Shown here piece after piece: positions 20,879 through 31,200 of a stretch of DNA of 64,000 nt. Both the position numbers and the translations under genes were made by a program. Below the pieces are notes generated by a model, which had not been told where the DNA came from, did not search any database, and saw only the letters and a list, made by a program, of their open reading frames with translations. This DNA is from Larus michahellis (taxonomy: Eukaryota > Chordata > Aves > Charadriiformes > Laridae): contig NC_133896.1 in assembly GCF_964199755.1 (NCBI RefSeq), positions 103,012,301 through 103,076,300 of the forward strand, read 5' to 3'. Numbering within the stretch: position 1 is the first letter of the stretch; each line of letters opens with the position of its first letter.

Positions 20879-21413
20879 TGTTATAAACACGTCGAGTCAA
20901 TCAAAAGTTTAATCAATTTTTATTGAATAAGAAAGCAAAAGCAGCGCTGGGCGGCCGGGGAGTCGCAGCTCCGCCAGGCTCGCAAATTGCAAAGCACACG
21001 GGTCCTCCTTTTATCTTCGCAGGGGCGGACGTCGCGGCTGCTGAGCACATCTAGCTTTTCCGCGTACGTGTCTCTTTCTAAAGCACAAAGTTAGTTAATA
21101 TTTACATGAAGATATAGGTTGAACACACTCCTTCTTGCAAAACAATTTCTTAGGCTCACATGTGGTCGCACAAGGGCCCCTATCTCTATGGCAACATTGT
21201 TCTCTAAACCCTTAGTTTACCCCATATAAGGCCTAAGGTTATCGCGAGCTAGAGTTGTTGCCACATCAATGGTCGAGAAATTTTCTTCTCGGCGTCTTGT
21301 GGTCTGGCCAGGTCTTGCCAAACAGGATGTTCTAATTCACAAGGTAGTTCTATCATGTCACGGCCCTGCTCGGTTTCTATCTTTCAGCAAATTACCCTTA
21401 GATATCTATTACA
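20879..21413 (-). repeat. 5' LTR of the provirus
   Basis: 535 bp, TG...CA, the promoter-bearing LTR for minus-strand transcription leftward into gag. The TATA-like GATAAAAGG is at 21007-21015 and AATAAA at 20919-20924, both unchanged from the 3' LTR. The region between them is GC-rich and holds the likely transcription start. With an intact TATA box and signal, the LTR could still drive transcription even though the genes are dead. Confidence 0.96.
21007..21015 (-). promoter_or_regulatory. TATA-like box in 5' LTR
   Basis: GATAAAAGG on the minus strand, about 85-90 bp ahead of the AATAAA. This spacing fits a U3 promoter with the R region starting a short distance downstream. The identical sequence is at 16515-16523 in the other LTR. 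Confidence 0.6.
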
Positions 21414-21417
21414 AATA
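21414..21417. repeat. Right target-site duplication (AATA)
   Basis: Matches 16383-16386 and directly follows the CA end of the right LTR. Agreement on both sides shows the two LTRs belong to one insertion and have not been rearranged since. Confidence 0.8.
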
Positions 21418-23014
21418 TGTGGCATCCAAGATCTATACAGAAGTTGTCATTTCAAAGGAGCTATAGCAATCCAAGGGAATGGTGAGATGGACTACGTACA
21501 GAGGAATTCAGCAGAAACGAGTCACTGGCTTTTCAGTCCAAGCTAGCCACTAATGCCTTATTTTGCCTGTTGAGTTTATGAACAATGGGAAGTCAATGGT
21601 TTTGATTCGAATAGGATGTAACACCTTGATAAAACATGTTAATGCATCACTCCTTGATGTTCTGAAACACACTAAGTGTTTAGTACGATTTTCTTCCACC
21701 TGAACAAATACTGCCGTTTTGCTCTTGGACACGTTTAATTTGCTTCTGCGTAATTTCTCTTTCTTTGCTTCTAACCCATTCTACTACATGTCAAGCATCC
21801 CTTGAAAGGGGGTACTTATTGAAACAAAAGTCTGATCAGGAACGTGACTCCTTAAAGAATAAGACTTTATGCTATGGGAGAAAGTTTGCAGCAGATCAGA
21901 GCAATGGCCTGTGTAATTGCCAAGTCAATCAAGCTATGAAGCAGAAAGCAAAGGCTTTGATTTTACTGCTCCCATTTGCAATGGGCTGTCATTGCCTCAG
22001 TTGCTTCAGCTCCGATCCTTAAAACCTCTTGAGCTGCCTTTCTGCTGGCGGTTCATATGTTTAGAAGTAAACTTGAAATAAGAGAATTGATATGTATTTT
22101 GAAATCCCACTCATCAAACCATTATTTAGATAAAAAAGCAAGGTTTTAAAGGAACAAAATTTTCTCTCCTGGACATTTGACAAGGGATCCCTTTTGTGTT
22201 TTTGTAGACTTTAGTGTTTAATCATTAGACGACATACATTTTGTTTTCTTGACATTATTTTTTTCCCCACTGAGACAGACAATATTATCAGTTGATTTCT
22301 TTAGGGTATCAAGGACATATTTAAATAGAGGGCAGTTTTTTGAAGGAAATCTAGATATAAAATGTGCTGCTAGTGGCTGATCTTTGACATTCAGATAAAC
22401 ATAGTTTACAGGTTCTATCTTCACCTTCAGAGTGATTTGTGATTCCTTTCACTCCATTATTTTTTAATTCTTTTTTTTAGTGCTTGTGAAAGGAAATAAT
22501 GACAAGTTGGTCAGTGATCCAAAACTAGCTCAAGTCAGCAGAAAAATACAGTAATTACTGCTTTACCCCTGTGATCTGTTGTAGCCCCAGCTAAGTTTTT
22601 AAGGGGTGATGTGAAAACTCTTCAACATTGTTATATTTTGTGATAGTAAATCTGCTCCTGAGCAATCTCACAGAGTAGACAAAGGCTTTTTAGTGACTAG
22701 TGAAGTAAAACTGTCACATTGATGACTTGAAAGCTCATTGCCCCAGACTTGGGAAGGGGTAGTGCTGCAAATCTGTTTGATTCCTTCTCTGAGAAGAAAT
22801 TGGAGGTTTTGTGTGTCATTCTAGGTCCTTGCTAAGCAATCTGTGAGTAAAAGGTTACTTTTCTTGCTGCTTTTTCAAGGGATGAGGAGGGAGTCGCTGC
22901 ACTTCAAATGAGCTTTGAAAGCTGTAGCTTTCCGTTGCTTGGACCAGAGTCACTGGACTAAGGCAGGCAGCCTGCGACAGTGCTGCCACGTGGATATGAT
23001 TTTGCCCATTACAC
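21418..23014. other. Unannotated host DNA, no gene seen
   Basis: AT-rich flank right of the provirus. No named repeat or exon is recognised. Confidence 0.55.
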
Positions 23015-23262
23015 AAAATCACACAGGGAAAGGTTGAGGTTGGAAGGGTCCTCTGGAGACCATTTAGTCCACTCCACTGCCCATGGAGGGTCAGTTAGAG
23101 AAGGTTGTCCTGGACTGTAACTCCAAGGATGGAGACTCCACAGCTTCTCTGGGCAACATGCTCCAGTGTTTGACCACCCTCACAGTAAAGCCATTTTGTT
23201 TCTTCTGTTCAAGTGTAATCTCCTGTATTTCAGTTTGCACTCATTGCCTCTTGGTGAAAAAT
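23015..23262 (-). mobile_element. CR1 LINE 3' end, minus strand
   Basis: The left edge reads 'acacaaaatcacacagggaa' then 'ggttgaggttggaagggtcc', 'tctggagaccatttagtcc', and further in 'agcttctctgggcaacatgc' and 'ccaccctcacagtaaagcca'. These are the reverse complements of the CR1 3' blocks in the right order. It is 5'-truncated with many substitutions. A poly(T)-rich stretch to the right (23300-23380) is not part of the recognisable element. Confidence 0.88.
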
Positions 23263-26200
23263 CTTGAAAACTTCTTACATATTCTGATGCAACTGCTGAG
23301 GCTATTTTTTCTTTTTTTTTTTTTTTTAGATCTGATTTGCTTTTAAAAGGCGCTTTTTTTAAATTTATTTTTTTTTTTCTCCTTGCACTCCTAACCTTTT
23401 ATTTGGTTGCTGTGCTTGCTGATTCCACTTGTTCTTTGAGGGCTGCAGTCTTACAGCTATAAATTTCCTTTGTTTTGCTGGGCATTTCTTGCTCTGTGAG
23501 GTAAGGGCCGTAGGGTAACAGAAACAGTAAAACTTAACTTTTTCCATGTATGAGAAACAGAACTCGAAGGCCTGGTGGCTGCAAATGAGTTGGTAGCATA
23601 CAGGAAATAGCTGTCTTGGTTAAACTCATTAAAGCTGCTTCTTTGCCACTGTGTTGTTGTTTGCCCCATGTTTTTACTTTTTTTTTTTCTTTAGTGCTTA
23701 TCTCTCTGTGTTACCTATGATTAGACCTTTGTGTATGACGGTCCCATTTTTTTTCTTCAGACTAGAAGAGATTTTAATTCTCACTAGTACTGTGGGGTCC
23801 ACCTTTAAGTTTTCTATATGTGGCCAGATGTATTTTGAGAAGACTTCTAACAGTACATAGATCACCCTGAAGACTGAGCATTCCAGAGAACTTATTCTCA
23901 TGTTAAGAAAAAAAAAAAAAATCAGTTTAAAAAAGTACCTGGAAAAATCCTACTTTTTCTCTTGAGATCTTTTGGAAAACAGTTGTCCATTCTTGGAATG
24001 GAGTAAAAAAAAAATAAAAATCTTAGAACTTTAGATTTTATTAGAGTGATTCTGTAATGTGCTAAATATTTCTAGAAAAGTGGGAACAGGTTCAGCGCTA
24101 ATTCTAGGAATTACATCATATTTAATGAATGTAGAAGTATATATAGATTAAAAAAAAAAAAGTAATTATCCTTGCAGAAGCCAGAAGGATTGCTGCCTTG
24201 ACTTTGCATCCTTTGAAATCCTAATTACAAATTTGATCCAGCACTCCATTTGAATGTAAAAAAAAATACTAATCAGTTATCTTGTAACTAGACTTGTGTT
24301 TTCTAGAAATGCTGTTTCTTTTTGCAAAAAAAAAAAAGCAATAACTTCTCTTTTTTTTTTTTTTTTGTAGTTTAACTAATAATTCCCCATCTGTGCTTTG
24401 CTCATGTGCTCCCTTTGTGGGAAAACTGAAGTCACAATCCGAACGCCTGGCAACAGAAGCAATGGGCTTGATATTTATATTAGAACTGTAACACATGGAC
24501 ATCTGTTCTCTCTACCCTTTAAATTATATTGCTTTCAAAGACTAATATTTGGCTTTTTCAGCTGTGGGCTGCTGCTGTCAGATGAGGTTGGTGGGAGCCT
24601 GGGAAAGGGCTCTCTACTGTTGCCCATAGGGTGGCCCCTGCCCCAGGGTGGGTGGACAGGCAGAGGTGTCTCCATCCAGCCCTGGGGCTGAGGCAGCACT
24701 GGGTTGGCCTCCTGGTTAGTGCTGGGGTAGAGCTGAGTGACCCAAAGCCCTCTTTCACGTTTGCTGCTGATTTGCTGAGAGATCTGGAGGTAATCCCTTC
24801 CTTCTGGCTCTGTTTCCTTACACATAAAATGAGGATATTGAAACCAACGTAATTTGAACAAATATTTTGAGCTCTACTGAATGAAATGTGCTAAGGTCAG
24901 AGCTATTCATTGGTAATACATGCACATATAAAAGATAGAGGACCAAAGTAATTTCAGTAGTACAGAACAATAATGACAGGGAGGATGCATTAAACTAGAG
25001 ACCAGTATTCACCCTTCCAATGTGTGTCTAATCAAGATAATTATTTTCCTCCTGATTTAGGGTGAGATTTTTGTGGCAGTCAGTCTTCTGTTCAAAAGTA
25101 ATTTTGAATGAACAGGTGGGTTGGCATGCCTGCACTTTGCCTTTTCCTTTAGGAGTTTAGTGTCTGTTATCACAAAATGCCAGTACCCCACGTTAAAGGT
25201 CTTCATAGGAGTTAAGTCTCCCTGATGCTGGTTTCAACTCCTAAACACACATATTCTTCTAGCAGTTGAATTACAGAGAGTTGCAGGTGTGGATGTTGCA
25301 CTATTTCTTATCTTCCTTCTTAAACATAGTTTAAAGGCTTGAACCTGGCTGGACTGTGATGACAAAAATGCTTCACAGTTGATGCCAGGGTGAGATGGAA
25401 ATATCTCATGGCTACCACTGAAACTCTGTTGCCGGCCCTTAGAGCAAATACAGCAAAGATAAGCCTCTTCTCTTGCTAAAGAGGTGTTGGATAGTTTGCA
25501 TACCTACTCCTGCATTGTTATGTGGGGGTAATAGGCTTAATTACCCAGATGCAAAACAAAAGCAATGAGAGGACTGTGTGCATAGACCATTTGATAAGGG
25601 AAAGCCAGGCTGCACCCAAACAGAGCACTCCTTTTCTCCCCTCCCGCAGGCTGCAGATTGATTTTGGCTTCTGGGAGTTTCTTTGTGGCATGTCTGCTTA
25701 GGTAAGAGCATTTTTCAAGGGGTAGGCGGAGAGGTAAGAGGTAGCATGGGGAAGCTGAGAAGAGCGTTTCACCCTGTTTTCTTACCACAATTATTTTATT
25801 TCATTTTCAAATGCCATCTCTGACAGCGTTAAGGATTGTGATGTCAGAATATTTGCCTTGCAGGGGTTAGCTCATGCTGCCTGTATTCCTTCCCTTCTAA
25901 CTACTGCACTGTATATTTCCACCAACTCTGCAGTACTCCCTGACTTAAAGTGGGAAGCTGTCAGTCTTGAATGAGCTGTAAGTTAATGCACTAAGCCTGG
26001 GGATGAGGGGAGGCGGAATTATTTATATGCAGTGAGAGGTGGGAAAGTTAAACCGCTCCTGTATTGTATGGCTTGCTTGCAACACTCAGGCAACAATACA
26101 AACAACAGTAGGAAAGAAAAATGCCGCATAAAAAATGAGACAAGGCATTTCACAATGGCTATGATTCAATGATAACCTTGACCTGAAATGTTTGGGAACC

Positions 26201-26508
26201 GACTCGTGATGGATCCATGACTCAAATCACTGGACAAACAAACACAAAAAAAAAAAAGAGTTGGAGACCCAGGCTGTTCCGTGAGATGACGTTGAGAGCC
26301 CTGATGTGCTGCTTTTCACCTTGGAAAAGCTTCCTCTCCTCCCCCATACACACTTATGCCAGCTGGTAAAAATTGCCTGAGCTGGAGATGTGCCATAGCC
26401 CATCACTTCACAGTCCTTCATCCAGTTCAGAAGTTACTGATCCCGAACCGAGTCTCCTAGAAATTAGAGCAGACAATGCAACAAAGTGCCGCGGTAGCAA
26501 AACATTCT
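23263..26508. other. Unannotated host DNA with many T/A homopolymers
   Basis: Contains T-runs at about 23300-23380 and 24350-24366 and A-runs at about 23907-23921 and 24148-24161. A GC-richer patch at about 24580-24760 has overlapping open frames on both strands but no recognised domain. I see no gene. Confidence 0.5.
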
Positions 26509-27097
26509 GTCATGGTTTAACCCCAGCTGGCAATTAAGCACCACACGGCCCCTCCCCCAGTCCCCATCCTGCACCCCCCACCCCTCCGTGGGATGGGGCA
26601 GTGAATCAGAAAAGTGAGAGAACCTGTGGGTTGAGATAAAGACAGTTTAATAGGTAAAGCCAAAGCTGCGCACACAAGCAAAACAAAAGAAGGAATTCAT
26701 TCACTACATCCCATCAGCAGGCAGGTGTTCAGCCATCTCCAGGAAAGCAGGAAACCACGCGTAATGCTCACTTGGGAAGACAAACACCATCACTCCGAAT
26801 GTCTGCCCTTCCTTCTTCCCTCAGTTTTCCATGCTAAGCATGATGTCATATGGCATGGAATATCCCTTTGGTGAGTTGGGGTCAGCTGTCCCAGCTGTGT
26901 CCCGTCCCAGCTTCATGGGTGTCCCCCCCCACCTTCTTGTTGGCAGGCCAGTATAAGAAGCTGAAAAGTCTGTGACTGCTTAGCAACAACTAAAATATTA
27001 GTGTGTTATCAACATTATTCTCATCCTAAATCCAAAACACAGCACTATTCCAGCTGCTAGTAAGAAAATTAACTCTACCCCAGCCGAAACAAGGACA
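26509..27097 (-). mobile_element. Solo LTR of an avian ERV (class II-like), minus strand
   Basis: Bounded by TGTCATGGTTTAACCCC at the left and GGACA at the right. On the minus strand the order is a U3 with the 'caaagggatattccatgcca' block, then TATTAAA (26646-26652), then a region reading 'cagtttaataggtaaag' in reverse, and an end rich in 'ggggttaaaccatgaca'. This is a widespread bird LTR family that I know from its conserved end. It lacks internal viral sequence, so it is a solo LTR left by recombination. No matching target duplication was seen (acattc / tggtcc), so an end may be altered. A CRE-like site is decayed to TGATGTCA (26841-26848). Confidence 0.8.
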
Positions 27098-28117
27098 TGG
27101 TCCCTTCCCAGCCCAGAGCCTTGGGGAAGGAGGAGGCAGTGCTGATGGAGCAGGGTGCTGTAATCATCCGTGGGGATTGAGCGATAGCTCTAGCTCTGGC
27201 TCCCTTGTCAAGGGGAGGCCTCAATTCATATCCTCTTCAGCATGCAGCAGAAGGGCTCCCATGTTTCCCACTGAGTCCTTCAAAGCCTGACTGGAGAGGG
27301 GAGAAAGGGCATCAGGCTTCAACTTCTTCTCTTTCCTTTCTTTGTTGAATAATGCTCATGGAATTTTAATTGCATTGTATGGGTTTCGAAACATGGAAAC
27401 AGAGCAGTGTGTTTCAGCGCAAACAGAACTAACTTGTTTGTCTTATTTAAAAAAAACCAAAAAACCAAAACCAACCAAAAACCCAAACAACAAAAAACCA
27501 AAACAATAATCATTCTAATTAGGGCAAAAAAAAATATTTTTCCTTAAATTAGTAACCAAACTGAGAAATCAATTATTTGTGTAGCCCTATTTCATATCAT
27601 CATTACTGTTGCTGCCAAGCAGTTTTAGATCAATTTCATTAGCACAGAGTGCAATCTTAGCTATATTAGTCTAGGGTTTGCTGATTTTTAAACCTCTTTT
27701 GTAATTGGCAAAGGTCTGCGGAAAAAGACTATGACAGAAGCTTCCAATAAATTTAATTGATTGCAGACAGCTAAACAAATCTCTGCCTGTAACAGGTAAA
27801 GCTTGTAATAGTAAATGAATTTAAAATGGTGAGTGGAAACTGTAGATTGGCTAGTTCAGCAGATGAACAATTTAATGAAACAGTTAATTTAGAACTCTGT
27901 TCACAAAGGCTTGGATAAAAACCATCATAGCAACTCTGCATGCATTGATGGCCTTGGTCACACAAAGTTTGTCTCTTTGTAGGATTGCATATCTGATGAA
28001 CAGAAGAAATTTAACTGATACAGTTTTCTTGGGTTCCTCTGAGACATTTGGCCATGAATGCCATATACTATTGGACTTTTGTCCTCAACAAAAAACTCCA
28101 GAACAAAAATAACCTTC
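27098..28117. other. Unannotated host DNA with an A/C-rich simple tract
   Basis: An A/C-rich low-complexity run (27449-27510, 'aaaaaccaaaacc' type) is followed by a low-CpG AT-rich segment at 27530-27760 that could be conserved noncoding DNA. No exon is recognised. Confidence 0.5.
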
Positions 28118-28226
28118 TCAGAGCAGGTCCCTGCTCAGGGACATGGTTTAGTGGTGAACTTGGCAATGCTAGATTAACAGTTGTACTTGATGGTCTTAAA
28201 GGTCTTTTCCAACCTAAGCAATTTTA
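28118..28226 (+). mobile_element. CR1 LINE 3' end fragment
   Basis: Contains 'gctcagggacatggtttagt', 'ggtgaacttggcaatgctag', 'gatggtcttaaaggtctttt' and 'ccaacctaagcaattttatg', which are consecutive blocks of a CR1 subfamily 3' end in plus orientation. About 110 bp is recognisable. The subfamily differs from the copy at 4100, which has a different 3' block. Confidence 0.85.
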
Positions 28227-31200
28227 TGATTTATATTCTATATACCGTGTTAACAGAAAAAGGATAAATTCAGAACTGATCTGTTTACTGGCATACCTCA
28301 ACGTACTTGTCAATGGGAGGACGTTTGTGAGTTCTTAGCGATGGATATTTTCCTGATTCAGTGTTGCTGAATATTTCTGACATTTTGCCAATGATTTGAA
28401 ATCTGAGCAATATATAACTTGTAAATGGCAGAGTAACAAACATTAAAGATGAGGTTACTGAGGCACTAATCAAGATTGCCTACTTGTATGGTTGTGCTCT
28501 GGTGATGCACCTCTAAATTTAGCCAAAAGCAAGGTGATATGTACATGTAGGAACTGAGAGCAAGGTTTTGTTTAACAGCTTAACTTTCTTGGAAAGCAGT
28601 TGGCTAGAAGACAGAAGGAGCTTGGAGAGTGCTTTCCTAGCTGGAGCTCTTGAGGAATGTCTGTGACAACTAGAGGCTGGAAGGATTTATAAAAAGAAAG
28701 AGAAACACCGAGGAAGATGGTTCCACCTTCTGAAAGAAAAAGGAAGGCTTTTTGCCCAGCTAGCCAGACTGTGGTTCAGTGTTCTGGTTGTATTAGACAG
28801 CCCAACAGTGCTGTAGATAACTTAGGGTGGCATGATAAACTTCCCAATGAGACTTGACAAGTCATTCAGTGCCATCATTGGAAGATGGTGAGAGGTCTGA
28901 TGTCAGAGTGCAAGGAAATCCAGCGGCTGAAGGTCCCTTTATTTCATGGCTGCAAGTGGAGCAGGCTTTTATGGTTGCACTTTCTTATGTTTTTACCTAT
29001 TGGATCACTTCATTAAGGTGAGGGTCAGGTGTCCCAAGCTCAGGGTTTCAAGTACTTGCCTTCAGGAGGTAATTCCCCAATGTAGACCTTCCGCTGAAAC
29101 ACTATGCATTGGCTGTGGCTGGAGATGGGATGCTGTCGAGAAAAATAGTGGCTTCAAACTGCAAAGTATCCCTTCCCTTCAGTTCTGCAGCTGTACCCAG
29201 AATAAACTGCAGCTCAGGGACTCTGCGTCAGACTGAGAGACTAGGGCTACGGAGGGGTTTCCTGCTAGGCTGGCCTGACAGTCATCTTTGGGGTTATTGA
29301 TTTCTTCTGCGGCATGGTATGTCTCCTGCATTGGGATCAGATGGGAGTGTTTGATCTACTCATTGTTGGCCCTGTGCCATGTCCTGCCTTTGCCTCTGAC
29401 CTCCAGCGATTCAGTCTTGTGGACTGACTAATGATTTTAGTCCTCCCTTCCCCTCCTTGCATGGAAAAATGTTCTGGAAGGCTTACCTATATTTGCTCAT
29501 CAAGTGTGACTATTGTCCGGGAGTCTGTTGAGGGATGTACAGAGCAGAGAAGAGGGTTTTTTTACAGATTTCACTTCTAGGCAACCTTTTGGAATATTTT
29601 GACATTGTCCTTCTAGCACTTGCTTGGTTTACAAATAAAGTGTCTGCTTTGTGGGAAGACTTACTTATGTATTTTGCTTGTGACATCCAAGATCAAAACT
29701 CTGCTCTCTTCATCTCCAAAGCCCCTGCAAATGCCTAAGCTGAAGGAAAATTCTTACATTTTCTGCAAGCTGGAGACTTTGCAGCCCGACAAGAGAGAGA
29801 AACAAAGATGATGCAGCTTTGTCTAAAAAGACGTGATAAGTTTGGGGATTTTTTTTTAATTGCTCTCTTTTCTCCTTCCCTTCCAGCGATCAGAAACAAA
29901 TGTTTCATGAAACAGGCTGATGACAGATGGCTGAAAGGAGATGGTGCAAATCTAAGACTGTTTCTTTTGAGAAGCAGACTTCTAGCCACTAGAACACTTA
30001 CTTGAAGTCACAACTGCACACCTTTCTACCTCTTTCTTTCGGCATCTGGTGTAGTTAGGCTATTTTAGGGAATCACTTGCTAATTTTCTACAGCTCAGTT
30101 GTGACTTACTAGATAGAAAATACTGTTTAGAGGGATATGACCTCTCTGAACCTGGTGACTGCAGCTTAGGACCGGTCTGTTGCTGTGTCATGTAAAATAC
30201 ATCCTAGTCCATTAAGATCAAATGAATTGGGCACTTGCTCGCAGGGGCAGCGTCTGCAGCCAAAAGTATTTATACCGATTAACTGCTTTTTTAGAACCCT
30301 CTGCTTGAATTGCGAACCTTCAAATAAGTCACCCCTTGGGAGTTCATTGATGACACAGCTACTTGTCTCAAAATTCAGCCGCTTGATCTTTATTGAACCT
30401 GATGAGCAAACATTTAAATGATAATTGAGACACTAATTAAATGCTGTGCCTGGACTCCTCGTTCAGGATTCAAAGGAAAGACTAAATTATTTAATGGTGA
30501 TTTGGCGAATTACAGGTCCAGACCTCCAGCAGACTAATAAGAAAGAGGGGGTTGCTCAGATGTTTGAACTCTGTCTGCTACTGCTGCTGCTGCCTACTTC
30601 TCTGAATGTCTCAGTTGATCCCCTGGCTTTGCAAGGGCATCGCTGTGATCCCACTCACCTGAGCTTCCTAGTGAGTGTCAGGACATTATATTTGCTCTGG
30701 TGAGCAGAATGGAAGTGTGGGACTTGGACTTTGTTCTGCGCTTTCTTGTCATTCTCATAGTGCAATCTTGACGCTATTAATCCATGTCTGCATTTGTAAA
30801 TTTGCCTACCTTTGAAAAACATGATCTGGCTTCTGATTACAATTGAGTTGTTCAATTTTATATTTTAAATTCTTCCCTATTATTTCCTTCATTTCCATTC
30901 CTAGTAAATTAGTTGCTTCTTCCTACATTTTCCACCCTGCCCTTTATTGCCGTTCATATACATCCCCACATTTCTGCCCTTTTTCCCTACAGACGTACTT
31001 ATGGCATCTGCTAAGGTAGTTAGGGTATTAGACCTTATCAAAACGTCTCAAGCTCTTTAGTAAGTCACATATAACTCTATTCTCAAATGACAGTAGATGA
31101 CTATTCCTCCCAACTTAGTCACGTATCATTGCTACCCTATCCAGGAACCGGAGAAGTGAGAATCATGCTTGGCACTTCCAGAGGGATCTTGGAGGCAGGC

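Larger units (their letters stand above)
16387..21413 (-). mobile_element. Gammaretrovirus-like endogenous provirus, defective, with both LTRs
   Basis: A 5,027-bp provirus inserted on the minus strand. Order along the virus: 5' LTR (20879-21413), tRNA-His primer-binding site, about 400-nt leader, gag, protease and partial RT, integrase C-terminus, env remnants, polypurine tract, 3' LTR (16387-16921). The gammaretroviral assignment rests on five points: a 4-bp target duplication, a gag start at Met-Gly, a single CCHC knuckle, a UAG at the gag end followed by a protease-like frame, and RT fingers motifs. It is about 3 kb shorter than a complete virus because of deletions in CA, pol and env. Several stops and frameshifts break every gene, so it cannot encode a working virus. 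Six differences between the 535-bp LTRs (about 1.1%) mark a fairly recent insertion. Confidence 0.95.

Noticed and set aside
20388..20912. Plus-strand open frames of 162-174 codons over the proviral leader and matrix
   Set aside because: They run antisense to the virus, overlap each other in different frames, and have Ser/Pro-rich composition from GC-rich viral DNA without any domain.
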